Of a stretch of 31,406 nt of DNA, positions 1 through 7,247 are shown in pieces (the stretch's first letter is position 1; each line of letters begins with the position of its first letter). The DNA is taken from positions 1 to 31,406 of the IMG/VR virus record IMGVR_UViG_3300046718_000718; one strand, 5' to 3'. Below the pieces are notes generated by a model. It was not told the DNA's origin, ran no database searches, and was given only the letters and a program-made list of their open reading frames with translations. This DNA is from a virus. Both the position numbers and the translations under genes were made by a program.

Positions 1-66
1 AGGTCGTTCGGGATCAATATCCCTGGGAAGCCCTGGTACCAGACAAATCGAGGCTTCAAGTTTTGA
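1..66 (+). CDS. C-terminal fragment of an upstream gene (5' end outside window)
   Basis: Frame 1 is open from the first base to a TGA at 64-66 and encodes about 21 residues ending in PGKPWYQTNRGFKF. The mix of Gly, Pro, Trp and Tyr looks like a genuine folded C-terminus. The fragment is too short for a family call. A surface or tail-associated protein would fit the following glycan genes, but that is only inference. The next promoter begins almost on this stop codon, consistent with a transcription-unit boundary. Confidence 0.45.
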   Translation, partial: RSFGINIPGKPWYQTNRGFKF

Positions 67-67
67 C

Positions 68-95
68 TTGACATATACCGTGTATTGGGTACCAT
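68..95 (+). promoter_or_regulatory. Putative sigma70-like promoter
   Basis: TTGACA (68-73) is followed after 16 bases by TACCAT (90-95, 4 of 6 matches to TATAAT). The start point would fall near 102, two bases before the ATG at 104, so the first mRNA could be almost leaderless. No well-spaced Shine-Dalgarno precedes that ATG; the nearby TAAGG lies only one base away. The -35 box is perfect and the -10 box is weak. Confidence 0.4.
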
Positions 96-103
96 TGTAA
101 GGC

Positions 104-247
104 ATGAAGATAACGGTCAACAAGCTGACGTGTTTGAGGTGCGGGAAGTCCTGGATCTCGAAGACGGAAAATCCGCTCCGCTGCGGGAAGGTTGCCTGTC
201 GTTCGCCTTACTGGAATCGCCCGAGGAAGAAAGGAGTCGCTAAATGA
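104..247 (+). CDS. Small zinc-ribbon protein
   Basis: This 47-residue protein has the pattern CLRCGKSW, then PLRCGKVAC, then YWNRPRKK. It matches the widespread small phage/bacterial zinc-ribbon family with C..CG..W, P..C...C and W..PR. Four cysteines could bind one zinc ion, and nucleic-acid binding is the usual guess for such proteins. The stop overlaps the next start (ATGA at 244-247), indicating translational coupling. It begins right after the candidate promoter at 68-95. Confidence 0.75.
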   Translation: MKITVNKLTCLRCGKSWISKTENPLRCGKVACRSPYWNRPRKKGVAK

Positions 248-1041
248 AGACGCTCACGCTGCTCGCGCTCCTGGCTGTTCCGTGTCTCGCCGACGAGGTC
301 GTCATGAAGGACGGCCGGAAGATCGAGTTCAAGTCCCTGGAGGACAGCGGCGAGACCTATACGATTCTCACTCCCGAGGGGACCCGCGTCGTCGTCAAGC
401 GGTCCGACGTCGATGGAATCGCGAAGACCGAGCCCGCCGTCGCTCTGACCGGCGCAACGATGTCTTTCTCGAAGAAGAGCAAGCTCGATATGGTTGACCT
501 CATCAAGAAGATCGAGACCGAGAAGGACTTTCTGGTCGGCACCTGGAAGGTCCAGCAGGACGGTTCTCTCCTCCTGACAGCTCCTCCGAACGTCGAGAAC
601 GCCTGCTGCCAGTTCCGCTACGAGCTTCCGTCGGACGAGTACAACCTTTCGCTTGTGATCGAGCGCACCGAGGGCGAGGACAACGTCTCTGTTACGTTCC
701 CGACCCCGGGAGGTCGGCAGTGCCAGTTCTTCTTCGACGTCGACAAGGGCAAGTACTCGGCCATCCTGACGCCCGGCGGACCGGAAGGGCACCTCAAGGC
801 CTCCACGCCGATCCCCGGGAAGCAGCTCGCCGCCAAGAAGCCCCGCGCGGTCGTCTTCATGGTCCGGAAGTCCGGGCTCGTCGTTCAGATCGACGGGAAG
901 GACGTCACGACGTTCCGCTCGGACTGGTCCAAGGTGGTTCCTCTCACCGGACCTCAGACTAAGGACGCCTTCGCGATCGGGGCGCTTGCCTGCGGGGTCA
1001 GGGTCTCCAAGATGACTCTCACGGTCGTCCAGCAGAAATAA
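244..1041 (+). CDS. Secreted protein, SH3-like N-terminus plus LamG/DUF1080-like region
   Basis: The 265-residue product begins with a signal peptide (MKTLTLLALLAVPCLA, likely cut before DEVV). A short beta-rich segment follows (VVMKDGRKIEFKSL ... GTRVVVKRSDVDGI, about residues 19-60), typical of extracytoplasmic proteins of Planctomycetota-like bacteria. Residues 90-265 look like a beta-sandwich of the concanavalin/LamG or DUF1080 type, with FLVGTWKVQQDGSLLL early and VVQIDGKDVTTF late. No catalytic residues can be assigned. It is unusual in a phage early region; a lysogenic-conversion (moron) gene or a sugar-binding surface protein is possible. The start is coupled by ATGA to the zinc-ribbon gene. 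Confidence 0.7.
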   Translation: MKTLTLLALLAVPCLADEVVMKDGRKIEFKSLEDSGETYTILTPEGTRVVVKRSDVDGIAKTEPAVALTGATMSFSKKSKLDMVDLIKKIETEKDFLVGTWKVQQDGSLLLTAPPNVENACCQFRYELPSDEYNLSLVIERTEGEDNVSVTFPTPGGRQCQFFFDVDKGKYSAILTPGGPEGHLKASTPIPGKQLAAKKPRAVVFMVRKSGLVVQIDGKDVTTFRSDWSKVVPLTGPQTKDAFAIGALACGVRVSKMTLTVVQQK

Positions 1042-1062
1042 CTAGGTGAGATGGTGGGGGAA

Positions 1063-2244
1063 ATGGACAAGGAAGACGCTGCAGTCGCCAGGATGAAGCC
1101 TGTCGACGGCTGGTTCGCGGAGATCGAGGCCAGGGAGCTCTACCGTGCGACCATCGATGCGATCCGGAAGATTCCCGGCGGGGTCCTGATCGAGGTCGGA
1201 AGCTACAAGGGGCGCTCGACGGTCGTCCTAGCGTCCGCTGCCGTGGACTCCGGCGTCAAGACGACGCTCTTCGCGATCGACCCGCATCAGGGCGTTCTGA
1301 CGGACGGGATGCGGGTCAGTCCGACCTGGGACGAGTTCAACGCGAACATCAAAGCTTCGGGGGTAGCCTCTTCGATCGCAGCGATCAGGACCTCATCGTC
1401 GAACTATCAGACGAACGCGAAGGTCTCGGTCCTCTTTATCGATGGTCTGCACGACTTTGAGAGCGTCCTGATCGACTACAACAGCTACGGGAAGCTCGTC
1501 GAGCCCGGCGGCGTTGTCGCCTTCCACGACTACTCGAATCCTGAATTCCCAGGAGTGAAGAAGGTCGTCGACCTCATGGTCGCCCGCGGCGAACTCCTCC
1601 TGGTCCGCGTTCCGGACGGTAAGGACCCTCACGACACGCTCCTGATCGCCAGGAAGCGCGTCAAGCTCTCGATTATCATCCCGACCTGCGGTCGCCCGCG
1701 TCTGGAGCAGGCTCTGTACAGCATCCTGGAGAATGGGATCTCGAAGCGGGACGAAGTGATCGTGGTCGGCGACGGCCCGCAGCCGGTCGCTCGGGAGATC
1801 GTGAAGAAGTTCAATGGTGCTCTGCCGATTCGGTACTTCGAGCACGGTCCGACCAGGATGGTTGGGTCCGCACAGAGGAACTACGCGATTACCCATGCAC
1901 TCGGTACGCACCTTGCCTTCTTGGACGACGACGACGAGTACACCGACGGCGCCGTCGACTTCATCCGGAAGACCGTCGAGAAGAATCCGGAGCGGATTCA
2001 CGTCTTCAAGGAGCAGTCGCACGTCGCGCGGCATCCTTGGGGCGTCGTCTGGAAGGAGAGGATCATCCAGAGCGGGAACGTAGGGACCCAAGGGATCGTC
2101 GTCCCGAACGTCCACGGAAAGCTCGGGTCCTGGCCGAACAACGTCTGCTCGGACTACTATTTCCTGAGGGAGACGGTCAACCTTTACCCGGACAAAGACA
2201 ACGGAGTCGTCTGGGTCGATCACATCGTCGCCGGTCTTTACTGA
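1063..2244 (+). CDS. Fused SAM methyltransferase and GT2 glycosyltransferase
   Basis: About residues 1-195 form a class I SAM-dependent methyltransferase of the Methyltransf_24 type: LIEVGSYKGRSTVVLA (motif I), FAIDPH, VLFIDGLHDFESVLIDY and GGVVAFHDY. About residues 200-393 are a family 2 glycosyltransferase: KLSIIIPTCGRPRLEQAL, DEVIVVGDGPQP, and FLDDDDEYTDGA carrying the acidic nucleotide-sugar/metal site. The fusion suggests one protein that adds and methylates a sugar on a glycan or other polymer. It is followed by two more glycosyltransferases. An in-frame ATG at 1051 is an alternative start; 1063 was chosen because a purine-rich G stretch precedes it, but the choice is uncertain. Confidence 0.85.
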   Translation: MDKEDAAVARMKPVDGWFAEIEARELYRATIDAIRKIPGGVLIEVGSYKGRSTVVLASAAVDSGVKTTLFAIDPHQGVLTDGMRVSPTWDEFNANIKASGVASSIAAIRTSSSNYQTNAKVSVLFIDGLHDFESVLIDYNSYGKLVEPGGVVAFHDYSNPEFPGVKKVVDLMVARGELLLVRVPDGKDPHDTLLIARKRVKLSIIIPTCGRPRLEQALYSILENGISKRDEVIVVGDGPQPVAREIVKKFNGALPIRYFEHGPTRMVGSAQRNYAITHALGTHLAFLDDDDEYTDGAVDFIRKTVEKNPERIHVFKEQSHVARHPWGVVWKERIIQSGNVGTQGIVVPNVHGKLGSWPNNVCSDYYFLRETVNLYPDKDNGVVWVDHIVAGLY

Positions 2245-2266
2245 TTTTTTTTATAGAAGGGGAAAC

Positions 2267-2806
2267 ATGGACACGCCGACCGAAGAGCAGGAGCAGCTCA
2301 GTCTCGAAGCGCAGAGGCAGATCTCCAGGCTTCTGGACCACAACAGCGAGCTCGTGAAGGACTCGCACAGCCTCCAGTCGCTCGTCTCGACGAAGAACGC
2401 CGCGATCGTCCGACTTGAAGCCGAGAATCTCCGCCTCAAGATGACTCGGACCGACAAGGAGCTTTCGACGCAGGTCGACGCTCTTCGTACGGAGGTCGGC
2501 AAGAAGGACAAACTGCTGGTCGAGTACCAGAAGGTCATCGAGAACTACAAAGGGAATGAGATCATCATCCTTCGTCGCGCCGCTGTGGCCGAGCAGAAGG
2601 TTGCGACCGTCCAGGACACCATGACCAGGATCCAGAAGTCCAGGGACGCCTCGGCCGCAGAAGCCGACAAGAACGACAAGGCGCGTCTCGACGCTATTCG
2701 GGACATGGTTGCGGTCAGCGACCAGCTTCGAAAGGCGAACGAGCGGGCCGCTGCGCTGTCGAAGGAACTCGACGAGCTCAAGAAGAAGCAGCAGCCGAAG
2801 AAGTAG
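2267..2806 (+). CDS. Coiled-coil protein
   Basis: The 179-residue protein is almost entirely predicted helix with heptad-like spacing and many Glu, Lys, Arg, Leu and Ala residues (NAAIVRLEAENLRLKM, ALSKELDELKKKQQ). It ends in a basic KKKQQPKK tail. A long parallel coiled coil is likely, perhaps a scaffold or spacer, but no family was recognised. A GGGG-containing SD lies just before the ATG. It sits inside the glycosyltransferase block, where a structural partner for the glycan enzymes is conceivable but unproven. Confidence 0.7.
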   Translation: MDTPTEEQEQLSLEAQRQISRLLDHNSELVKDSHSLQSLVSTKNAAIVRLEAENLRLKMTRTDKELSTQVDALRTEVGKKDKLLVEYQKVIENYKGNEIIILRRAAVAEQKVATVQDTMTRIQKSRDASAAEADKNDKARLDAIRDMVAVSDQLRKANERAAALSKELDELKKKQQPKK

Positions 2807-2856
2807 CCTCCGGCGGGAGGTGGAGGGATGGGTGGTGACAGGGGAACGGGGAGGGT

Positions 2857-3078
2857 GTGCAGGTTCATGAAGTGCGACTCGGGATGCCCTACCGCGTCTG
2901 GGTCAACGGACGCGGCGGACGACACCTCTGCAGGTTCGTTCCCACGTCCAGGGTCTCACACACTCAGTGGGGCCCCGTCTTCATCGGACACTTGTATTTT
3001 CCGCCGTTCGACGGAAAATCAACTAGCTTTGTTCCGAGCCGGTTCTTCGCCGACGAGATGGGGCCATGGCCGACATGA
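2857..3078 (+). CDS. Hypothetical protein, 73 residues
   Basis: A GTG start at 2857 follows a G-rich SD at about 2848-2854. The product (MQVHEVRLGMPYRVWVNGRG...) is rich in aromatic residues and beta-like segments (WGPVFIGHLYFPPF) and looks like a real small beta protein. Its end overlaps the next gene by 13 bases. The overlapping +-strand frame starting at 2828 gives a low-complexity Ser/Thr/Gly product and is less credible. No family was recognised. Confidence 0.5.
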   Translation: MQVHEVRLGMPYRVWVNGRGGRHLCRFVPTSRVSHTQWGPVFIGHLYFPPFDGKSTSFVPSRFFADEMGPWPT

Positions 3079-3317
3079 CTAAGAAAGACTTCGTGAAGCG
3101 CTGGGCGAAGAAGGCGGCTGGCGGCGGCGCCGTCGAGACCTTCGAGAACGACGTCGAGCGCCTCGTCCGGACGATCGTCCTCGTTTCGACTTCGTCGATC
3201 GTGAATGGCCTCTTGACCGGCCTGGAGGAGTCTCCGAAGGATCAGAAGCGCTTCGTCGCCCTGGTCAACCAGATCTCTCCGGCCGTTGAGCAGGCTCTGC
3301 AGAAACTGTACGAGTGA
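3066..3317 (+). CDS. Hypothetical alpha-helical protein, 83 residues
   Basis: The protein starts MADMTKKDFVKRWAKK, followed by two amphipathic helices (VERLVRTIVLVSTSSIVNGL and VALVNQISPAVEQALQKLY). It has a basic N-terminus, no cysteines and no clear membrane segment. It lies directly upstream of a GT2 gene and resembles in size and layout the helical protein at 4917-5120 that follows the GT4 gene. Function unknown. Confidence 0.6.
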   Translation: MADMTKKDFVKRWAKKAAGGGAVETFENDVERLVRTIVLVSTSSIVNGLLTGLEESPKDQKRFVALVNQISPAVEQALQKLYE

Positions 3318-3324
3318 GGGGAAC

Positions 3325-3906
3325 ATGGCACTTCCAGTCCGCGTCGTAATCCCAACGATCAAGTCCAGGGAGAAGTTCCTTGAGACTCTCTGTCTGCCGA
3401 CCGTCATCAACAACGACCCGGCTGACATCGTCGTCGTCCGCGGAGACGGATCTGCTCCACAGAAGCGGAACCGCGGCGCGAGAGGAACTACCTGGAAGTA
3501 CCTCCTGTTCGTCGACGACGACTCGAGGCTTCTGCCGGGCTGCATCGCAGCGATGGTCGACATGATGGAGCTGACGGACGCCAGCTTCTGCTACTCCGAC
3601 TTCCAGATGCAGCCTCAGGGTGGCCGGTTCACCGCGGGCCGGTTCAACCCGGAGCGCCTACAGACCGGCAACTACATCGACACGACCAGCCTGATCCGCG
3701 CCGAGGCATTTCCTGGCTTCGACGAGAACATCCTCCGGTACCAGGACTGGGACCTCTGGCTGACGATCACGAAAAGCGGCGGACGTGGGGTGTACCTCGA
3801 AAAGCTTCTGTTCGAGAAGTGGAAGATCGACGTCGGGATCACGGAGTCCGTCACGGACAGCGACGCGCGTGGGGCGCTCGTTGCGAAGCACGGGATCCCG
3901 TCATGA
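3325..3906 (+). CDS. GT2-family glycosyltransferase (short)
   Basis: This 193-residue protein shows a compact GT-A fold signature: VRVVIPTIKSREKFL (nucleotide-binding start), YLLFVDDDSRLLPG (DxD metal/nucleotide-sugar motif) and the acceptor-side RYQDWDLWLTITKSGG. It is shorter than usual GT2 enzymes, with a shortened region between the first strand and DxD. The ATG at 3325 has GAGGGGAAC upstream; the in-frame extension to 3286 has no better start. Its stop overlaps the next ATG (ATGA at 3903-3906), so it is probably co-translated with the GT4 gene. It likely transfers a sugar onto a surface or virion glycan. Confidence 0.8.
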   Translation: MALPVRVVIPTIKSREKFLETLCLPTVINNDPADIVVVRGDGSAPQKRNRGARGTTWKYLLFVDDDSRLLPGCIAAMVDMMELTDASFCYSDFQMQPQGGRFTAGRFNPERLQTGNYIDTTSLIRAEAFPGFDENILRYQDWDLWLTITKSGGRGVYLEKLLFEKWKIDVGITESVTDSDARGALVAKHGIPS

Positions 3907-4904
3907 AGGTCCTCTACGTCCTGGCGCACTACCCACAGAACTCCGAGTCGTACGTCGATGCGGAAATGACCTACATGAGGAGCCAGGGCGTCCAGATCGA
4001 GGTCTGGTCGCCGACCTCCGGGTATGGGGATTCTCCGACTGTTCACGTCCACCGCCGGTCCTTGGCGGAAGCTCTCATCGGCTTCGCGCCGGACGTGATC
4101 CACATCCATCACCTGACGACGGCGACCTATTACCTGGACATCCTGCCGCGCGGCCGGGCGACCGTCCGAGCGCACTCGTTCGACTGGGACCTCGACCGCG
4201 CCAAGCAGGTCGTGAGTCACCCGTCCGTCCGGCGCGTGTTCGCTTTCCCGAACCTCGCGGCGACGGCGCCCGGTCTCGGTCTCGTCCCGCTGCCGGTGGC
4301 GTTCAACCAGGACCTCTACTACCGCGTTCCGAAGACGCGGTCCGTTGTCCGCGTGGCGGCAGGACTCCTGACGAAGCGCCTTGAGGACTTCCTGGTCGTC
4401 GGAAACGATATGCACCAGCACTACGCTAACGTGGAGTTCACGCTGGCGATCAACCTCGTAGTCGGGAAGGAGTCTCGGGTCTCCGACATGCTTGAGAAGA
4501 TCAACGCCTCGCTTGGCGGCCACGTCCGGATCCTGAAGAATCTCTCTAGAGCGTCTGTCTCAGAGCTGGTTCGTCAAGCCTCGGTCTACATGATGACCTG
4601 CGACGAGAAGTCCCATGCGTTCGGGATGCCGATCTCGATCGCCGAGGCGATGTCGTCCGGTGCGCTCGTCATCGCGCCGTCGAATGCTGTCGGTGTACAC
4701 GACTACATGGGCGACGCCGGGCTCTTCTACTCGTCGACACTCGAGGCGATGGCGATCATCGAGGTTGCTCTCGCCATGAACGACATCGAGCGTGACGCTG
4801 CCGCCGCTATCTCCAGACGGTGCGCCGAGCGCTTCCGGTCCGATGTCGTCCTGCCTCGGCTGCTCCAGGAGTGGGAGTCGATCCGTTCCGGGAAATCTAA
4901 CTGA
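3903..4904 (+). CDS. GT4-like (GT-B fold) glycosyltransferase
   Basis: The 333-residue protein begins MKVLYVLAHYPQNSESYVDAE, a typical GT-B N-terminal strand and loop, with DVIHIHH about 60 residues on. The C-terminal domain has VYMMTCDEKSHAFGMPISIA followed by EAMSSGALVIAP, the usual donor-binding helix of family 4 enzymes. In the EX7E motif the first Glu position appears as His (H-A-F-G...E), which could change catalysis or donor choice. The ATG overlaps the preceding TGA; longer in-frame starts (from 3819) lie inside the GT2 gene and are rejected. Confidence 0.8.
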   Translation: MKVLYVLAHYPQNSESYVDAEMTYMRSQGVQIEVWSPTSGYGDSPTVHVHRRSLAEALIGFAPDVIHIHHLTTATYYLDILPRGRATVRAHSFDWDLDRAKQVVSHPSVRRVFAFPNLAATAPGLGLVPLPVAFNQDLYYRVPKTRSVVRVAAGLLTKRLEDFLVVGNDMHQHYANVEFTLAINLVVGKESRVSDMLEKINASLGGHVRILKNLSRASVSELVRQASVYMMTCDEKSHAFGMPISIAEAMSSGALVIAPSNAVGVHDYMGDAGLFYSSTLEAMAIIEVALAMNDIERDAAAAISRRCAERFRSDVVLPRLLQEWESIRSGKSN

Positions 4905-4916
4905 AAGGATATCGCC

Positions 4917-5120
4917 ATGCTCACGGATCTCATGAAGTCGGTCGACCAGTTCCTGGAGAGGTACACCAAGGACGATCCCTCTCGGAAGGGAATGAAGGAA
5001 GACCTGATGGAGCTCGTCCAGAAGGCCGTCGACCACGGCGAGGGCAAGGACCAGGGCAAGATCGTCGGGGTAGCGACCAAGCTGATCAAGGGATTCTTCG
5101 GCAGCAAGAAGGACGACTAG
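4917..5120 (+). CDS. Hypothetical helical protein, 67 residues
   Basis: An AAGGATATCGCC leader gives a good SD. The product (MLTDLMKSVDQFLERYTKDD ... VATKLIKGFFGSKKDD) is highly charged and helical, without cysteines or a membrane helix. It follows the glycosyltransferase genes by 12 bases and is probably in the same transcript. No family was recognised. Confidence 0.6.
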   Translation: MLTDLMKSVDQFLERYTKDDPSRKGMKEDLMELVQKAVDHGEGKDQGKIVGVATKLIKGFFGSKKDD

Positions 5121-5122
5121 CC

Positions 5123-5224
5123 GTGTCGAACGAGCTCTCGCCGTTCCTTCCCGCCGCACTCGGCCTCTCCGTCGGCGTGCTCGTCTGGGCGATCGCCTGC
5201 GCGATGGCGCGGAAAAAGAGATGA
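5123..5224 (+). CDS. Tiny single-pass membrane protein, 33 residues
   Basis: A GTG start at 5123 encodes a short peptide with one hydrophobic segment (LGLSVGVLVWAIACAMA) and a basic RKKR end, so the C-terminus is probably cytoplasmic. The stop overlaps the following ATG (ATGA at 5221-5224). There is little room for an SD after the upstream TAG. Its packing between two genes in the same direction supports a real gene. Confidence 0.5.
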   Translation: MSNELSPFLPAALGLSVGVLVWAIACAMARKKR

Positions 5225-5397
5225 TCAACCCGATCCGCTGGTGGCTCGCCTGGATCGTCGACTTTGTCGTCTGGTGGACGAAGGTCCGGCCAAAGCGCTG
5301 CCATCCGAAGCCGATGAAAGCGAAGCGCTGCTCCGGCGGTCACCTCGTTCAAGCTAACGATGGAGGCCAGTGCGGCTCCTGCATGTATCCAAGGTAG
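5221..5397 (+). CDS. Membrane-anchored Cys-rich small protein, 58 residues
   Basis: The ATGA overlap couples this gene to the peptide upstream. The N-terminal WWLAWIVDFVVWW is a Trp-rich membrane segment. The C-terminal half has RCHPKPMKAKRCSGG and QCGSCMYPR, with four cysteines that could bind zinc. The TAG stop (5395-5397) abuts the repeat element beginning at 5398. Function unknown; a membrane-tethered zinc knuckle is the best description. Confidence 0.55.
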   Translation: MINPIRWWLAWIVDFVVWWTKVRPKRCHPKPMKAKRCSGGHLVQANDGGQCGSCMYPR

Positions 5398-5422
5398 TGG
5401 CACAAAAGAAGGATAGAGTGCC
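5398..5422 (+). repeat. Dispersed junction element, copy 1
   Basis: TGGCAC, 11 bases, then AGAGTGCC. With flanking bases the arms are GTGGCAC and GTGCCAC, a perfect 7-bp inverted repeat. It sits directly after a stop codon and 9 bases before the strong promoter at 5432. It is one of 14 copies with identical 25-bp geometry in this window. Confidence 0.8.
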
Positions 5423-5431
5423 ACAAATAAG

Positions 5432-5460
5432 TTGACAGAGTCATGGCATGACTCTATTCT
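5432..5460 (+). promoter_or_regulatory. Strong sigma70-like promoter with palindromic operator in spacer
   Basis: TTGACA (5432-5437), a 17-base spacer and TATTCT (5455-5460) form a near-consensus promoter. The spacer is filled by a palindrome at 5437-5455, AGAGTCATG-G-CATGACTCT, with perfect 9-base arms. A dimeric repressor bound there would block RNA polymerase. Transcription would start near 5467 and serve the gene at 5490, excluding the in-frame ATG at 5448 as its start. Confidence 0.75.
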
Positions 5461-5489
5461 TACGTGGGGCCCGGGAAGAAGGAACAGTA

Positions 5490-5747
5490 ATGACCAGATG
5501 GATTGTCAGTCGTAGCCTCTCCAGGTCAGACCTCAAGCGCGGCGGCGCAGGCCTCGTCTACCACATCCAGGCCAGGACCGCCGACCAGCTCTGTTCCTTC
5601 GCCACGCTCTGCAGCGAGAGCGCTCCTATGACCCGCATCAAAGCGGCGGACGGCGTGTCCGACGTCTTCACCTGCATGAGTGACCAGGGGCACACGACGA
5701 TGAACGTCGTCGGGAAGATCACCTACGAGGGAACGTGGCCGAAATGA
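5490..5747 (+). CDS. Hypothetical protein, 85 residues
   Basis: It begins MTRWIVSRSLSRSDLKRGG and contains a beta-like YHIQARTADQLCSFATLCSE segment. AGAAGGA at 5478-5483 is a good SD, and the position 30 bases downstream of the -10 box supports this ATG over the in-frame ATG at 5448, which lies inside the promoter. It is the first gene after the operator-controlled promoter, so probably an early or repressor-controlled product. Family not recognised. Confidence 0.65.
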   Translation: MTRWIVSRSLSRSDLKRGGAGLVYHIQARTADQLCSFATLCSESAPMTRIKAADGVSDVFTCMSDQGHTTMNVVGKITYEGTWPK

Positions 5748-6151
5748 TCATGATAGATGGAGTGAGGATCTACGGGACCTGGGGCGGAAACCCTAAGGGA
5801 ACTCGCGAAGATGTTACGCGCTGTATCGAGAGTGTCCTCGGAAACGAACGCGGAGCGATCGCCCATCAGTGCGACCGGAAGCGCGGGCACGGCGAGGGAG
5901 GTCTCTACTGCAAGCAGCATGATCCGAAAGCTGCTCAAGCTCGTCGTGAAGAATCTTCTAGGAAGTACCAGGAGATGCTCGATAAGCGTTTCCCAAACAA
6001 GGAGCGCGTCACGGCGCTCGAAAAGATCCTGGCCGAAGCTCGCAGCGTCGCCGACGCCCTGGACGGGTCGGACAACGCGACGCTGGCCGGTCTCGGCTTC
6101 GGCCTCAAGGCGCTCATCATCAAGTTCGACAAGAAGTACCCACAGAAATGA
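5744..6151 (+). CDS. Phage protein with C/H zinc-like motif
   Basis: The 135-residue protein has an N-terminal GVRIYGTWGGNPKG segment. It then has HQCDRKRGHGEGGLYCKQHD (about residues 41-60), a Cys/His cluster I recall from small phage proteins of unknown role. A charged helix and a hydrophobic ATLAGLGFGLKALI segment follow. The ATG overlaps the preceding TGA; the earlier in-frame GTG at 5735 is too close to the GAGGGA SD. Confidence 0.65.
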   Translation: MIMIDGVRIYGTWGGNPKGTREDVTRCIESVLGNERGAIAHQCDRKRGHGEGGLYCKQHDPKAAQARREESSRKYQEMLDKRFPNKERVTALEKILAEARSVADALDGSDNATLAGLGFGLKALIIKFDKKYPQK

Positions 6152-6276
6152 AAACCTGCAAGAACGAGAAGTGCCGGAAGCCGGTCACGTCCAAGAAGGA
6201 GCACGCGGAGTATTGCAGCCCGGCGTGCGGGGACGCTTTCCGACACCGACAGTACAGGCGGCGACAGAAGAAGTAG
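6148..6276 (+). CDS. Small zinc-finger protein, 42 residues
   Basis: The pattern CKNEKC, then EYCSPACGDAFRHRQYRRRQKK, resembles MYM/CGNR-like zinc fingers with a basic C-terminal helix. DNA or RNA binding is likely. The start is coupled by ATGA to the upstream gene. Confidence 0.65.
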   Translation: MKTCKNEKCRKPVTSKKEHAEYCSPACGDAFRHRQYRRRQKK

Positions 6277-6311
6277 GCCGTGTATACGGGCACTTAGAAG
6301 AAGGAGAGTTT

Positions 6312-7247
6312 ATGTCGAACAATCCAGCGACTAGTGACTTCATCGCATTTCAATTCATCTGGCAAGTCGCAGAGCACGTAGACATCGTTCGCGCTCTAAG
6401 TAACGACGGATTCACTAGGGAAGAGCGCCGTCGGATGCAAAGAATCGTCTGCAGAAAAGACGTGCGAACGAAGGAGCAGGTAATTAAAGACCTCTCCACT
6501 TCGAGCGAGCACTGTGATCAGGTCGAAGCTCGAAGAGTTTTCCTTGGGCTTCCTAAAAAATCAAGGTGGTACGCAGAGGAAGACATCAAGGGAAAGATTA
6601 AGGATGTAGGATCGAGGTTCCGCCGGGACATGATGCTTCAAACTCAGCTAGTTCGCTGGTTCTCTGGAAAGAGGTATGGGATATCTCTCGACAGTGACAT
6701 TACCTCAGTCCTAGCGGACATCGACGTTGATCTGTCTGGGCTCCATATCGAACTTCCGTGGAGTCCGATGCTCGTCAAATCCGGAGAGACTGAATTCTTC
6801 ATGTGGAAAAATGGAGAGACTCCGTTCTTCACGCGCTTCACGCGCACGGAAAACGGAACGCTTGCGATCTACAAGGGAGAGTCTGGAGCGTCTCAGTTTG
6901 AGATGCTTCCGGTCGAGCACAATAAAGAGGCCATTGCCGCATGGCTCTGCTCCGTCTCGAAGGGGGAAGGTAAGAGCGACTATTTTGAGCTGAAGGTTGG
7001 AGCGGCGACGGTTGCACTTCTCCCGAAAATCAATGCCTCTACAATCACTCTGAAGCACAAGATCGCTTCCGACTCGGAAGCTGATCGTGGGTCCTGGGTC
7101 CGTAAAGGTCACTTCAGGATGACGAAGAGCGGGCCTACGTGGATCCCTGGCGTCGTTTGTAGAGAAGAGCTCCCCTTCGTCCATAAAGTCCATGAATTGA
7201 AGCCAAAGGGAATGCTTCCGGAGTCTCAGAAATTGTTCAGCGGGTAG
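6312..7247 (+). CDS. Unknown protein, 311 residues, lower GC than neighbours
   Basis: AAGGAGAG precedes the ATG; longer in-frame starts (from 5811) lie inside other genes. The N-terminal half is helical and charged (FTREERRRMQRIVC). The C-terminal half is beta-rich with IELPWSPMLVKSGETEFFMW and ends with VRKGHFRMTKSGPTWIPGVV. That last segment recalls the GHxR...W motif of some phage and plasmid proteins of unknown function. Codons include many AGT, CTA and AAA; local GC is about 43-55% against about 60-65% around it, suggesting more recent transfer. It ends one base into copy 2 of the junction element. Confidence 0.7.
   Translation: MSNNPATSDFIAFQFIWQVAEHVDIVRALSNDGFTREERRRMQRIVCRKDVRTKEQVIKDLSTSSEHCDQVEARRVFLGLPKKSRWYAEEDIKGKIKDVGSRFRRDMMLQTQLVRWFSGKRYGISLDSDITSVLADIDVDLSGLHIELPWSPMLVKSGETEFFMWKNGETPFFTRFTRTENGTLAIYKGESGASQFEMLPVEHNKEAIAAWLCSVSKGEGKSDYFELKVGAATVALLPKINASTITLKHKIASDSEADRGSWVRKGHFRMTKSGPTWIPGVVCREELPFVHKVHELKPKGMLPESQKLFSG

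Noticed and set aside
1-66. Diversity-generating retroelement target C-terminus
   Set aside because: The fragment vaguely resembles lectin-like C-termini, but no template repeat or reverse transcriptase is present in the window.
5398-5422. TGGCAC as a sigma54 (-24) box
   Set aside because: The GG-to-GC spacing is far longer than the fixed 10-base spacing of sigma54 promoters, and no TTGCA-like -12 box lies at the right distance.
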